A stretch of DNA of 64,000 bases from a gamma proteobacterium HTCC5015 (GTDB lineage: Bacteria; Pseudomonadota; Gammaproteobacteria; HTCC5015): the NCBI GenBank assembly GCA_000155715.1, contig DS990608.1, forward strand, positions 26,923 to 90,922. The letters run 5' to 3'. Positions 43,962-53,659 of this stretch are shown here, piece by piece. The notes beneath the pieces were generated by a model. That model was not told the origin of the DNA, did no database searches, and was given only the letters and a program-made list of their open reading frames with translations. The first letter of the stretch is position 1. Every line of letters begins with the position of its first letter. Position numbers and translations under genes: made by a program.

Positions 43962-44519
43962 TTAAACCTCCATCAACTCCTGTTCCTTGGCGGCCAACAA
44001 TCCATCAACTTCAGCGACATATTTGTCGGTTAGTTTTTGGATGACCTCCTCGGCACGGCGTTGCTCGTCTTCAGAAATTTCCTTTTCTTTCAGTAAGTCT
44101 TTGAAATCGCCATTGGCATCGCGGCGAATATTACGAATCGCCACCTTGCCCTGCTCACCCTCTTGGCGAACCAGTTTGACAAACTCTTTGCGGCGCTCTT
44201 CCGTCAATGGCGGCAAAGGAATGCGCATGACCGTACCAGCGGACGTCGGGTTCAAGCCCAAATCTGACTCCATAATGGCCTTCTCGATCGTCTGCACCAT
44301 ATCCTTTTCCCAAGGGGTGACGACCAGAGTGCGCGCGTCTTCTACAGTGATATTCGCCACCTGCTTGATGGGCGTTTTGGCACCGTAGTACTCGACCTGA
44401 ATGTGCTCTAACAGGCTGGGGTGTGCGCGACCCGTTCTAATTCTCGTCAAATCACCTTGTAGTGATTCGAGCGATTTTTTCATGCGCGATTCGGCGTCTT
44501 TTTGAATATCGTTAATCAT
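43962..44519 (-). CDS. frr: Ribosome recycling factor
   Basis: A 185-residue protein that splits post-termination ribosomes with [23 protein letters not shown] and the C-terminal [20 protein letters not shown] are typical. It lies 4 bp downstream of pyrH in the conserved tsf-pyrH-frr order. Confidence 0.97.
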   Translation of the reverse strand: MINDIQKDAESRMKKSLESLQGDLTRIRTGRAHPSLLEHIQVEYYGAKTPIKQVANITVEDARTLVVTPWEKDMVQTIEKAIMESDLGLNPTSAGTVMRIPLPPLTEERRKEFVKLVRQEGEQGKVAIRNIRRDANGDFKDLLKEKEISEDEQRRAEEVIQKLTDKYVAEVDGLLAAKEQELMEV

Positions 44520-44523
44520 TGAT

Positions 44524-45252
44524 TCAATCTCTTGTCACAGTGGTGCCGATGTCTTCGTCGCCCATAACTATGCGCTTCAAATCACCCGAGGCACCCATAT
44601 TAAATACCTTAAGCGGCATATTGTAATCGCGGCACATGACCAGTGCCGTAGCGTCCATGACGGCCAGCTTCGAAGCCAGCGCCGTGTCGTAAGTCAGCGT
44701 CTCGTAGCGCACGGCTTCGGGGTGTTTCATGGGGTCGGCGTCGTAAACACCGTCGACCTTGGTGGCCTTAAACATGGCATCAGCCCCCACCTCGACGGCG
44801 CGCAAACTCGCAGCGGAATCCGTCGTAAAGAAGGGATTGCCTGTGCCAGCCGCAAAAATGACCACCCGCCCCTTCTCTAAATGGCGCACGGCGCGTCGGC
44901 GAATATAGTCTTCGCACACTTCGTGAATTTTCAGCGCCGACATCACGCGGCAGTAGGCACCGATTTGCTCCAGAGCATCCTGCATGGCTAAAGCGTTAAT
45001 CACTGTGGCCAGCATGCCCATGTGATCACCCGCCACTCGATCCATGCCCGCCTCGGCGAGACCCGCGCCGCGGAAAATATTGCCTCCGCCAATGACGACA
45101 GCTACCTGCACGCCCATGTCAGAGAGCTCTTTGATCTCCTGAGCCGTGCGCTTAATCACTTCGGGATCAATGCCGTAAGAGCAGTTTCCCATCAGCGCTT
45201 CACCACTGAGCTTCAGCAATATGCGTTTATAAGCAGGGGTATCGGTCGCCAT
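44524..45252 (-). CDS. pyrH: UMP kinase
   Basis: A 242-residue hexameric kinase converting UMP to [23 protein letters not shown] is the N-terminal signature; [20 protein letters not shown] and [20 protein letters not shown] follow. The frame is open to 45357, but the ATG at 45250-45252, preceded by AAGGAGCAACC, is clearly the start. Confidence 0.97.
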   Translation of the reverse strand: MATDTPAYKRILLKLSGEALMGNCSYGIDPEVIKRTAQEIKELSDMGVQVAVVIGGGNIFRGAGLAEAGMDRVAGDHMGMLATVINALAMQDALEQIGAYCRVMSALKIHEVCEDYIRRRAVRHLEKGRVVIFAAGTGNPFFTTDSAASLRAVEVGADAMFKATKVDGVYDADPMKHPEAVRYETLTYDTALASKLAVMDATALVMCRDYNMPLKVFNMGASGDLKRIVMGDEDIGTTVTRD

Positions 45253-45353
45253 GGTTGCTCCTTGTGAAAAATTGGCGGAATTATAGCGTTCAGCGGAGAT
45301 GCAATAAAGTCTTAAGAAAAGACAACTGGCGACGCCAGAAGCTTGATTCGGCC

Positions 45354-45384
45354 ACAAAAAAGGGGTGCCGAAGCACCCCTTTTC
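45354..45384 (-). terminator. Intrinsic terminator after tsf
   Basis: An 11-bp stem AAAAGGGGTGC/GCACCCCTTTT with a CGAA tetraloop lies between tsf and pyrH. On minus-strand RNA it is followed by UUUUUUGUGG. It separates rpsB-tsf from the pyrH-lpxA genes. Confidence 0.9.
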
Positions 45385-45398
45385 GCGCAGAGGCAGGA

Positions 45399-46274
45399 TT
45401 ATGCCCCTTTCGCTTGCGCCATCACTTCCTCAGCGAAGTTGCTCTCTTCTTTCTCGATGCCCTCGCCCACTTCTAGGCGAACAAAGTTTGTGACCTCAGC
45501 ACCGGCTGCTTTCAGCAGCTTGCCAATGGTTTGGTCGGGATCTTTTACGAAAGGCTGGCCTACGAGCGTAATTTCCGCCAAATATTTGCGCAGGCGACCC
45601 TCGATCATTTTTTCGATAATCTCTTCGGGCTTGCCCGATTGACGCGCTTGATCGACCAAAATTTCCTTTTCTTTTTGCAGGACATCTTGGGGCACATCGT
45701 TCTCGTCGATCGCCAGAGGACGCGACGCAGCAATATGCATGGCTATATCTTTCGCCAGCGCTTCATCGCCGCCTTTCAAAGCAACGGCTACGCCGATGCG
45801 GCCACCGTGGGAGTAAACGCCAACGGCGCTTTCGCCCTCAATTACTTCAAAGCGGCGCACCTGAATGTTCTCGCCAATGCGCGCAACGAGCTCTTGACGC
45901 ACTTCTTCGATGGGCTTGCCACCGTCTTCTAAAGGCAGTGCTTTGAGCGCTTCTACATCAGCGGGCGCATCCGCCAAAACGCGCTTGGCAACACTGTCGC
46001 CAAAAGCGGGAAAGTCGTCATTTTTAGCGACGAAATCCGTCTCGCAGTTGATTTCAACCAGAGCGGCTTTATTGCCGTCAACCAGCATCGTGATCAGGCC
46101 TTCAGCGGCGGTGCGACCGGCTTTCTTCTCCGCCTTCGCCATGCCGTTTTTGCGCATCCATTCGATGGCTTTTTCAACATTTCCATCTGTTTCCGTCAGT
46201 GCTTTTTTGCACTCCATCATGCCCGCGCCCGTTTTGTCGCGAAGCTCTTTTACCAATGCAGCGGTAATTGCCAT
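45399..46274 (-). CDS. tsf: Elongation factor Ts
   Basis: A 291-residue nucleotide-exchange factor for EF-Tu. [20 protein letters not shown] and [17 protein letters not shown] are the two classical EF-Ts signatures. [16 protein letters not shown] and [20 protein letters not shown] are further matches. It follows rpsB by 67 bp containing a hairpin. Confidence 0.97.
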   Translation of the reverse strand: MAITAALVKELRDKTGAGMMECKKALTETDGNVEKAIEWMRKNGMAKAEKKAGRTAAEGLITMLVDGNKAALVEINCETDFVAKNDDFPAFGDSVAKRVLADAPADVEALKALPLEDGGKPIEEVRQELVARIGENIQVRRFEVIEGESAVGVYSHGGRIGVAVALKGGDEALAKDIAMHIAASRPLAIDENDVPQDVLQKEKEILVDQARQSGKPEEIIEKMIEGRLRKYLAEITLVGQPFVKDPDQTIGKLLKAAGAEVTNFVRLEVGEGIEKEESNFAEEVMAQAKGA

Positions 46275-46311
46275 GACAATAACCTCTTAAAAATTTGAGT
46301 GTGAATAAGGT

Positions 46312-46334
46312 TGGGCCAGATCAGCTCTGGCCCA
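46312..46334 (-). promoter_or_regulatory. Hairpin in the rpsB-tsf spacer
   Basis: A perfect 9-bp stem TGGGCCAGA/TCTGGCCCA with a 5-nt loop lies in the 67-bp spacer just after the rpsB stop. No U run follows on the minus strand, so it is not a full intrinsic terminator. A partial attenuator or an mRNA-stabilising structure adjusting S2 against EF-Ts output is possible. Confidence 0.5.
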
Positions 46335-46341
46335 GTTCGTG

Positions 46342-47265
46342 TTACTCGTCGTCAGACGCTTCTTCCTTCTTAGCTGCGGCTTTTTTAGTCGCGGCTTTCT
46401 TGGTAGCGGCCTTTTTAGAAGCGGCCTTCTTAGTCGCCGCTTTTTTAGTGGCGGCCTTTTTGGAGGCGGCTTTCTTAGTCGCCGCTTTCTTCTTAGCGGC
46501 TGGCTTCGGCGTCTCTTCAGCGGGCGCTGCCTCTTCGCTCACCTCAACAAAGTCATCGCCTTTGTCAGGTGTCGCGATTTGAGCCGATTGACGACCTTCT
46601 AATACCGCATCGGCAGCCGCGCTAACGTACAACTTAATGGCACGAATTGCGTCGTCGTTACCTGGGATGGGGTAGTCAATATTGACCAGAGGGTTGTTGG
46701 TGTCGACGACAGAAACAACGGGAATGCCCAGCTTAACCGCTTCATTGACCGCGATTTTCTCGTAGCCGTTATCAACGATAAACAGACAATCGGGCAGACG
46801 CTCCATATCGCGAATACCGCCCAAGCTGCGCTCCAGCTTGTCCGCCTCACGAGTCATCAGCAGCGTTTCCTTCTTGTTCAGGTGCTCTGCTGTGCCATCT
46901 TTCAGCTGCTCTTCGATATCCTTCAAGCGGCGGATCGATTTTTTAACCGTGGGGAAGTTTGTCAGCATGCCGCCCAGCCAGCGCTGATCGACATAGGGCA
47001 TACCTGCACGCTGCGCTTCTTCGCGAACAATATCGCGAGCAGCGCGCTTAGTACCTACAAAAAGAATCTTGCCGTTCTGCGAAGCCATCTTAGACAGATA
47101 GTTCATCGCGTCGTCAAACAACGGCATGGTTTTTTCTAGGTTGATGATGTGGATCTTGTTGCGCTCACCAAAAATGTACTGACCCATCTTGGGGTTCCAG
47201 AAACGCGTTTGGTGACCGAAGTGAACGCCAGCTTCAAGCATTTGGCGCATAGTGACTTTAGCCAT
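46342..47265 (-). CDS. rpsB: 30S ribosomal protein S2 with a Lys/Ala-rich C-terminal extension
   Basis: A 307-residue S2, against about 241 in E. coli. The body (about 1-230) is standard: [37 protein letters not shown] and [20 protein letters not shown]. After an acidic linker ([17 protein letters not shown]), residues about 258-300 are eight pentapeptides KKAA[T/S/A], then KKEEASDDE. The tail resembles histone H1-like Lys/Ala repeats and could bind rRNA or DNA; this is inference. The DNA encoding it is a tandem repeat and prone to slippage. First gene of the long minus-strand cluster. Confidence 0.97.
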   Translation of the reverse strand: MAKVTMRQMLEAGVHFGHQTRFWNPKMGQYIFGERNKIHIINLEKTMPLFDDAMNYLSKMASQNGKILFVGTKRAARDIVREEAQRAGMPYVDQRWLGGMLTNFPTVKKSIRRLKDIEEQLKDGTAEHLNKKETLLMTREADKLERSLGGIRDMERLPDCLFIVDNGYEKIAVNEAVKLGIPVVSVVDTNNPLVNIDYPIPGNDDAIRAIKLYVSAAADAVLEGRQSAQIATPDKGDDFVEVSEEAAPAEETPKPAAKKKAATKKAASKKAATKKAATKKAASKKAATKKAATKKAAAKKEEASDDE

Positions 47266-47407
47266 CTATATAGCTCCTATATTGGGTTGGGCCTCCATAC
47301 ACCCCACTCGAAAACCGCTTTTTAGGCGCGGCACCCATTCGAGTGTGACGGTCGTATGTGTGGACTCAAAGTTAAAAATACACACGGAACAAGTCCGTGC
47401 GGCGCGC

Positions 47408-47416
47408 TTTATACCA
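47408..47416 (-). promoter_or_regulatory. Candidate extended -10 promoter for rpsB-tsf
   Basis: On the minus strand TGGTATAAA (extended -10) is followed by a GC-rich discriminator GCGCGCC, a pattern typical of stringently controlled ribosomal promoters. No good -35 is visible. The start codon is about 140 bp downstream, leaving a leader in which S2 autoregulation could act, as known in E. coli. Confidence 0.45.
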
Positions 47417-47472
47417 CAACGCAACAACAATGGCGAGAATTTAAGCAGGAAAGTTAAGATTAACGACCGCGC

Positions 47473-48465
47473 TCATGCCGCGCGACCTTGCGGCCATGGA
47501 GCCTCTTTATTTGGCGCGGTCGTCGCCGACACATGATCGCCAATCCACGCGGCAAAGTCATCGATTAAGGCCTCGGGCAGCTCGTGTCCCATGCCGTCGA
47601 CGACTTTCAGTCGAGCATTGGGCAAATGGCGGGCGCTATCTTGGCCGCCGTCAAGGCGAATCAACGGATCGACACTGCCGTGAATGACCAATGCTGGCAC
47701 GCGAACTCGGTTTAGCAAGTGAGCAAAACCTCCCGTCGCCATCACCGCAAGCGTGTGGCGTAGAGGCGCCTTGGGCCGAAATGAGCGCTGATAGGCCGCC
47801 ATCGCGCGACGGTAGACCGACTGGGGGTCAGCGGGCAGCGCCGGGCTTTTAATGTGTTGCCAAAACGCCAGCAGCGCCTCTCCCGCCTGCTCGGCGCTGT
47901 GAATGGGGCCTCGCCCCCGCAGCAGCCCGCGCAGTACAGAGAGTGCAGGCCACTGAAGATAGCGCTCATTGGTGCTCGACATAATGGTCGTCAAACTCAA
48001 AGCGCGGTGCGGGTGCAGAGACGCCGCTAACTGCGCAATCATGCCGCCCATTGACGCACCCACCCAGTGGGCTTTCTGAATACCCAGCACATCCATCAAA
48101 CCGATGCTGTCCTCGACCATATCGTAGAGTGTGTAAGGCGCCTCAACGGGGCGTCCCAAGCGGTATTTCAGCCAGTTTCTGGCGAGGTGCCGTGGCTCAC
48201 AATCTACCGTTTCACTCGACCAGCCAATATCTCGATTGTCAAAACGAATCACACGGTATCCTTGGGCCGCTAGACTGCGCACCAATTCGGTAGGCCAGAC
48301 GATGAGCTGCGCCGCCAGCCCCATAACCATCACAATAGCGGGGTCGCTTTCGCGGCCCCAATCCTCGTAATACAAAGATTGTCCGTTGGCTTGCACATAG
48401 CCAGTACGACATTGAATCGCTGTGTGCGGCGCTCGCATCATTTCCGTGCTCGTCTCGCTGTTCAT
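47473..48465 (-). CDS. Alpha/beta-hydrolase fold protein
   Basis: A 330-residue hydrolase. The nucleophile elbow is GASMGGMIAQLA. The acid is probably Asp in IHGSVDPLIRLDGG and the base His in VDGMGHELPE. Oxyanion-hole region VMVMGLAAQLIVWP and RVIRFDNRDIGWSS resemble the esterase/epoxide-hydrolase-like group. The substrate is unknown. No signal peptide is evident. It lies between rpsB and map, where the two normally diverge directly, so it appears inserted into a conserved neighbourhood. Confidence 0.88.
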   Translation of the reverse strand: MNSETSTEMMRAPHTAIQCRTGYVQANGQSLYYEDWGRESDPAIVMVMGLAAQLIVWPTELVRSLAAQGYRVIRFDNRDIGWSSETVDCEPRHLARNWLKYRLGRPVEAPYTLYDMVEDSIGLMDVLGIQKAHWVGASMGGMIAQLAASLHPHRALSLTTIMSSTNERYLQWPALSVLRGLLRGRGPIHSAEQAGEALLAFWQHIKSPALPADPQSVYRRAMAAYQRSFRPKAPLRHTLAVMATGGFAHLLNRVRVPALVIHGSVDPLIRLDGGQDSARHLPNARLKVVDGMGHELPEALIDDFAAWIGDHVSATTAPNKEAPWPQGRAA

Positions 48466-48632
48466 AGAATGGACATAGAATAGTCATAAAAGGGACACAT
48501 TTGCATTGCCACTTATATGACATTTTTATGACAGCTTATTTTTCACAATGAGTTTAAGCGACAGCATCGCCTCTATCGGTACTTCGCGTTAGAATGCACG
48601 CTGTTTTAGCAACTCTCTCAAGTGATACCTCC

Positions 48633-49409
48633 ATGGCAGTCATTCTTAAAACGCCGGAAGAATTCGAGAAAATGCGCGTCGCAGGCCGCCTAGCCGCCGA
48701 AGTACTGGAAATGATCGAACCCTACATCAAACCAGGCGTCACCACCGACGAGCTCGACTCCCTGTGCCACGAACACATCACTCAAGTGCAACAGGCCATT
48801 CCCGCGCCGCTGCACTATGGGCAACCGCCCTTCCCTAAATCGATCTGCACCTCGGTCAATCATGTGGTCTGCCACGGCATCCCCAGCGATAAAGTCCTCA
48901 AGAAAGGCGACGCCCTGAATATCGACATCACGGTGATTAAAGATGGCTACCACGGCGACACCAGCAAAATGTTCTATGTGGGCGAACCCAAAATCCAAGC
49001 CAAGCGCCTCGGCGACATTACCCGCGAGAGCTTGGTCAAAGCCATCAAGCTCGTGAAACCCGGCACCACGCTGGGCGACATCGGCGCAGTCATTCAAGAA
49101 CACGCCGAAAAGCACCGCTACTCCGTTGTGAAAGATTTTTGCGGCCACGGCATCGGTCGCGGCTTTCACGAGGAACCCCAAGTACTGCACTACGGCAAAG
49201 CGGGCACGGGCATGACACTGGAAGAAGGCATGTGCTTTACCATCGAACCCATGATCAACGCGGGCAAGCCCACGGTGAAAGTGCTACCCGACCACTGGAC
49301 CGCCGTCACTAAAGACCGCAGCCTCTCCGCCCAATGGGAGCACACCATCGGCGTCACCGCCGACGGCTACGAAGTGTTTACACTACGCGGTGAGGAAGAC
49401 GACCTTTAA
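48633..49409 (+). CDS. map: Methionine aminopeptidase, type I
   Basis: A 258-residue dinuclear metalloenzyme removing initiator Met. Metal ligands are seen in NIDITVIKDGYHGDTSKMF (two Asp), CGHGIGRGFHEEP (His), CFTIEPMIN (Glu) and SAQWEHTIGVT (Glu). The ATG at 48633 is used; the frame is open 13 codons further upstream. Its last base overlaps the glnD start (TAATG). Confidence 0.96.
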   Translation: MAVILKTPEEFEKMRVAGRLAAEVLEMIEPYIKPGVTTDELDSLCHEHITQVQQAIPAPLHYGQPPFPKSICTSVNHVVCHGIPSDKVLKKGDALNIDITVIKDGYHGDTSKMFYVGEPKIQAKRLGDITRESLVKAIKLVKPGTTLGDIGAVIQEHAEKHRYSVVKDFCGHGIGRGFHEEPQVLHYGKAGTGMTLEEGMCFTIEPMINAGKPTVKVLPDHWTAVTKDRSLSAQWEHTIGVTADGYEVFTLRGEEDDL

Positions 49410-52066
49410 TGCTGCTTGAGCACGCCATCCCCCCCGCATCAGAGCTCGAACAGGCCCTCAGTGCCGAGCACCCGATCAAAGCCCTGCACCAATGGATTCA
49501 ACAGGGCACGCAAACCATGGACGACGCCTTTCGCGCCGGCGCGCCCGTCGAAGAACTAGTGCACTGCCGCGGCAAAATGATCGACGCACTGATGCAGGTG
49601 CTGTGGCGAGAGCACTTTGAAAACAGCGACCACCCCATTGGCCTCGTCGCGGTTGGCGGCTACGGGCGCGGAGAGCTGCACCCGCACTCGGATGTCGACA
49701 TCATGCTGCTTATCGGCAGCGAAGACACGCGACACTACGGTGGACAAATCGAGACGTTTATCACGCTGCTGTGGGATTTGGGCTTGGATATTGGCCACAG
49801 CGTGCGCTCGCTCAGCGATGTCGAGCGCGAGGCGAAAAGCGATGTCACCGTGCTTACCAACATGATGGAGGCGCGCCACTTGGCTGGCGATCCGAGCCTG
49901 TTTGATCAAATGCAGGCCATCGTCAGCGAAGAATCGCTCTGGCCCATACAAGATTTTTACCGCGCCAAGCTCAGCGAGCAGGAAAGCCGCTATAAAAAAT
50001 TCGACAACGACGCCTACAAACTCGAACCCAATATTAAAGATGGCCCCGGCGGCCTGCGCGACATCCAAAACATCAACTGGGTGGCTAAACGCTTTTATAA
50101 TGTAGGCACGCTGAGCGAAATCACCGAACTGGGCTTTCTCAGCGAACAGGAGACCGAGCAACTACTCGAGGGCCGCGCCCTGCTCTGGCGCATTCGCTGG
50201 GGCTTGCACAGCCTCGCCGAGCGCGGCGAAAACCGTCTGCGCTTCGATCTACAGCGCCAACTCGCCACCCTGTTTGGCTACGAGGACGAGCCCGAGCAAC
50301 CCAACGCCGCCGTCGAGTCCTTCATGCAGGACTACTACCGCACGGTCATTCGCCTAGAGCGCCTCAACGAAATGCTGCTACAGCTCCTGCGCGAAGCGAT
50401 TTTCCCGGTGGAAAACCCCAGCCTCGACACCATTAACGAGCGCTTCCACATTCGCAACGGCTATCTCGAAGTCAGCAGCGCCGACGTCTTCGAAAAAAAT
50501 CCCTCGGCCCTGCTCGAAGTCTTTCAGCACATGCAGCAGCGCCACGAACTCGACGGCATCGGCGCGCAGACCATTCGTCTGATTCGCGCCCACCGCGATG
50601 ACATCGACGACGACTTCCGCAACGATCCCGTCAACCAGCAAATCTTCCTCGATTTACTCAAGCAGCCGGTCGGTGTCACACGGGAGTTTCGACGCATGAA
50701 CCGCTACGGCATTCTCGCCCGCTACCTGCCCGAGTTCGGCCACCTCGTCGGGCGAATGCAGTTCGATCTATTTCACATTTATACGGTCGATCAGCACACC
50801 ATTGCCGTCCTCGGTTTTGCGCGCATTTTCACCGTCGACGAGGGTCGCAAAAACTTTCCCAATCAAAGCGAGATCTACGATCGCCTAGAAAAACCGGAGT
50901 TGCTGCATATCGCCGCTCTCTTCCACGACATCGGTAAAGGGCACGGCGGCGATCACTCTAAAATCGGCGCCGATATGGTCGCCGATTTTTGCCGTCGCCA
51001 CGGCATGAGCCGCGCGGACACACAGCTGATCGTCTGGCTGGTTCGCCACCATTTAATCATGTCTCTAACGGCCCAGCGCAAAGACATTAGCGACACCCAA
51101 GAAATCCAAAACTTTGCCGAGTTTGTCGGCAATCAGCGCTGCCTCGACTACCTCTATTTACTCACCATTGCCGACACCAACGGCACCAACCCCTCACTTT
51201 GGACCAGTTGGAAAGAACGCTTGTTGTACGAGCTTTACAATCGCACAACACGCTACCTGCGCCGCGGCATGGCGCAGGGTTTAGACGCCGAAGAAATCGC
51301 TCACGAGCGACAGGAAAAGGCCCTAGACCGCCTTGAATACAGCGACCACAGCCACGCAGCCATTCGCCAGCTGTGGGAAGAGCTCCCCACCGACTACTTC
51401 CTGCGCCACTCCTCGGATGAAATTGCCTGGCACACCCAAGTCATTCTCAAAACACCTGAGGACAAGCTGCCACTCGTCGCCATCAAAGAGCGCGCGCGGC
51501 GAGGCGGCACTCCCGTGTTCATCTACGGCCACGAGCGCGATGACTTTTTCGCCCACGCCGTGATCACCTTTGCCCGCATCGGCCTGAGCATTGTAGACGC
51601 CCGCATTCTCAGCTCCAAAGATGGCCGAGCGCTGGATACCTTCATGGTGCTAGAGCCCGACAACAGCCCTGTCGAAAGCCCCGAGCGGCGCGAGCAAATC
51701 ACCAAAGCCATGCACAGCGCCCTGCTCAATCCCGCTCATGTGACGGAGATTCCCAAACAAAGAATTCCTAACAAACTCAAGCACTTCGACGTTAAAACTC
51801 GAATTCACATAAATTCAACCAGCGACAACCGATTTACCGTTGTCGAGGTCATGACCGCAGACCGTCCCGGCTTGTTGGCACGCATTGGCCAAGCCTTTAT
51901 CGAAACTGACACGCGTCTGCACAACGCCAAAATTAATACCATCGGCGAACAAGTCGATGACATTTTCTTTGTCACAGACGACGACAACCAGCCCCTTAGC
52001 GACCCTAACGTCATCGAGCATTTCACCCAGCGCCTACAGCACTGGATCGACGATGCCCAGGAATAA
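49409..52066 (+). CDS. glnD: Bifunctional uridylyltransferase/uridylyl-removing enzyme
   Basis: An 885-residue nitrogen sensor that uridylylates and deuridylylates PII according to glutamine. The nucleotidyltransferase motif is GGYGRGELHPHSDVDIMLL. The HD domain has ALFHDIGKGHGGDHSKIGA. Two C-terminal ACT domains sense glutamine (GLSIVDARILSSKDGRALDT; VEVMTADRPGLLARIGQAF). It starts within the map stop codon, so the two are translationally coupled. Confidence 0.96.
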   Translation: MLLEHAIPPASELEQALSAEHPIKALHQWIQQGTQTMDDAFRAGAPVEELVHCRGKMIDALMQVLWREHFENSDHPIGLVAVGGYGRGELHPHSDVDIMLLIGSEDTRHYGGQIETFITLLWDLGLDIGHSVRSLSDVEREAKSDVTVLTNMMEARHLAGDPSLFDQMQAIVSEESLWPIQDFYRAKLSEQESRYKKFDNDAYKLEPNIKDGPGGLRDIQNINWVAKRFYNVGTLSEITELGFLSEQETEQLLEGRALLWRIRWGLHSLAERGENRLRFDLQRQLATLFGYEDEPEQPNAAVESFMQDYYRTVIRLERLNEMLLQLLREAIFPVENPSLDTINERFHIRNGYLEVSSADVFEKNPSALLEVFQHMQQRHELDGIGAQTIRLIRAHRDDIDDDFRNDPVNQQIFLDLLKQPVGVTREFRRMNRYGILARYLPEFGHLVGRMQFDLFHIYTVDQHTIAVLGFARIFTVDEGRKNFPNQSEIYDRLEKPELLHIAALFHDIGKGHGGDHSKIGADMVADFCRRHGMSRADTQLIVWLVRHHLIMSLTAQRKDISDTQEIQNFAEFVGNQRCLDYLYLLTIADTNGTNPSLWTSWKERLLYELYNRTTRYLRRGMAQGLDAEEIAHERQEKALDRLEYSDHSHAAIRQLWEELPTDYFLRHSSDEIAWHTQVILKTPEDKLPLVAIKERARRGGTPVFIYGHERDDFFAHAVITFARIGLSIVDARILSSKDGRALDTFMVLEPDNSPVESPERREQITKAMHSALLNPAHVTEIPKQRIPNKLKHFDVKTRIHINSTSDNRFTVVEVMTADRPGLLARIGQAFIETDTRLHNAKINTIGEQVDDIFFVTDDDNQPLSDPNVIEHFTQRLQHWIDDAQE

Positions 52067-52110
52067 CTCAGGAATAAACCCCACAAGGTCTAGGAAATCA
52101 GCACACCACC

Positions 52111-53241
52111 ATGTCAAACACTCTCGAACTCGCCCAAGCCCTGATCCAACGCCGCTCCATCACTCCCGATGACGCGGGCTGCCAAGACCTGATGATCCAA
52201 CGCCTAGAGGCCATTGGCTTTCAGGTAGAGCGACTGCGCTTTGGCGATGTTGACAACTTCTGGGCACGGCGCGGCCAGAGCGGCCCTCTGTTTTGCTTTG
52301 CTGGGCACACCGATGTCGTCCCCACCGGCCCCGAAAGCGAGTGGACACACCCGCCTTTTGAGGCCGTCGTGGCCGACGGCCAACTCCACGGCCGCGGCGC
52401 CGCCGACATGAAAGGCAGCCTCGCCGCCATGATCGTGGCATGCGAAAATTTTGTGGCCGCCCACCCCGACCACAAAGGTTCCATCGCCTTTCTAATCACC
52501 AGCGATGAAGAGGGCCCCGCCGACAATGGAACGGTTAAAGTGATGGAGTGGTTAGAACAGCGCCAAGAAGCCATCGATTACTGCCTAGTCGGCGAGCCTT
52601 CCAGCACAGACCGCGTCGGCGACATCATTAAAAACGGTCGCCGCGGCTCACTCGGCTGTGTGCTTACAGTCAAAGGCATTCAAGGTCATGTGGCCTACCC
52701 CCATCTGGCGCGCAACCCCGTTCACCAAGCTGCCCCCGCACTGGCCGAACTGGCCGCCACGCAATGGGACAATGGCAACGACCACTTCCCCGCCACCAGC
52801 TTTCAAGTCAGCAATATCCAAGCGGGCACTGGGGCGACCAATGTGATTCCCGGCCACTGCGAAGTCGTCTTCAACTTCCGCTTCTCGACCGAAACCAACG
52901 AAGCCGACCTGCGCCAACGCACCGAGGCCATTCTCGACAAACACGGCCTAGAGTACACAATCGACTGGAAGCTATCGGGACACCCCTTCCTAACCGCCGA
53001 GGGCGAATTGGTTGAAGCCGCGCAAAAAGCCATCCTCAACACCACCGGCAAGCCCACTCAACTCTCGACGGCGGGCGGCACCTCCGACGGGCGCTTTATC
53101 GCCCCCAGCGGCGCGCAAGTGGTCGAACTCGGCCCCGTCAACGCCACCATCCACCAAGTTGACGAACACACCAACGCCGCCGAACTCGACACCTTAGAGC
53201 GCATCTACACCGACACACTCAAGCACCTGCTGGCGGAATAA
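52111..53241 (+). CDS. dapE: Succinyl-diaminopimelate desuccinylase
   Basis: A 376-residue M20-family zinc enzyme of lysine and peptidoglycan precursor synthesis. [20 protein letters not shown] carries the first metal His. [16 protein letters not shown] (shared Asp) and [13 protein letters not shown] (catalytic Glu pair) follow; [20 protein letters not shown] is the DapE-specific block. It is 44 bp after glnD, which elsewhere often precedes dapD. Confidence 0.96.
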   Translation: MSNTLELAQALIQRRSITPDDAGCQDLMIQRLEAIGFQVERLRFGDVDNFWARRGQSGPLFCFAGHTDVVPTGPESEWTHPPFEAVVADGQLHGRGAADMKGSLAAMIVACENFVAAHPDHKGSIAFLITSDEEGPADNGTVKVMEWLEQRQEAIDYCLVGEPSSTDRVGDIIKNGRRGSLGCVLTVKGIQGHVAYPHLARNPVHQAAPALAELAATQWDNGNDHFPATSFQVSNIQAGTGATNVIPGHCEVVFNFRFSTETNEADLRQRTEAILDKHGLEYTIDWKLSGHPFLTAEGELVEAAQKAILNTTGKPTQLSTAGGTSDGRFIAPSGAQVVELGPVNATIHQVDEHTNAAELDTLERIYTDTLKHLLAE

Positions 53242-53290
53242 AACAGCCCCTTCCTTTCGTCACACTGAACTTGATCTAGGCCTCTCCCCC

Positions 53291-53492
53291 GTCACCTGGG
53301 TTGGATTCGGGGCCTCTGCCCTATCCCCTCGTCACCCTGAACTCGATTCAGGGTCTCCTTGCCCTGCTCTGGAGATTCCAGATCAAGTCTGGAATGACGG
53401 ACACGACAGCACTCAGTTACCTTGGCTCACTCAAAGACGCTGGATTCCCGCCTGCGCGGGAATGACGAGGATTATTGAAAAAGCGCGATGCC
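53291..53492. repeat. Compound intergenic repeat, copy 1
   Basis: A 202-bp block starting GTCACCTGGGTTGGATTCGG. It contains CACCCTGAACTCGATTCAGG, then GATTCCAGATCAAGTCTGGA followed by ATGACG, then the palindromic GATTCCCGCCTGCGCGGGAA, and ends AAAAGCGCGATGCC. It is nearly the same as 54547-54748. A further short unit with AGATCAAGTCTGGAATGACG lies at 53513-53532. Such hairpin-forming intergenic repeats are widespread in bacteria. Confidence 0.75.
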
Positions 53493-53534
53493 ATGTATTT
53501 TGGAGATGCCAGATCAAGTCTGGAATGACGACAG

Positions 53535-53659
53535 TGGCACAGCCACAAAGTAAACACCAATGGCACTTCGGATTCTGAACGGGTGGGGCCACCGTGCCAG
53601 CCCGGGTAGACTTCGTGGGTATTGTTCACGGTTAAGTGGCCCTCTTCAAAACTGCCCCA
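53535..53659 (-). pseudogene. Possible 3' gene remnant downstream of the unknown lipoprotein gene
   Basis: In the same minus-strand frame as the lipoprotein gene, immediately after its TGA, the translation is WGSFEEGHLTVNNTHEVYPG then WHGGPTRSESEVPLVFTL, until it runs into repeat sequence. This is compositionally protein-like, and HGGPTRSESEVPLVF faintly recalls the C-terminal region of alkaline-phosphatase-superfamily enzymes. There is no plausible start. It is probably the tail of a gene whose front was lost when repeats or the lipoprotein gene arrived. Confidence 0.35.

Noticed and set aside
46295..46582. A repetitive Ala/Phe/Leu-rich frame antisense to the rpsB tail
   Set aside because: It is the reverse reading of the KKAAT repeat; membrane-like composition is an artefact of poly-Lys/Ala codons.
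49556..50161. A 201-residue frame antisense to glnD
   Set aside because: Composition is that of a reversed coding frame, with no start signal or domain.
53417..53629. A 70-residue minus-strand frame ending RHSRAGGNPASLSEPR
   Set aside because: The HSRAGGNP-type string is the well-known translation of palindromic intergenic repeats; only its first 30 residues look protein-like, and these are listed as a possible remnant.
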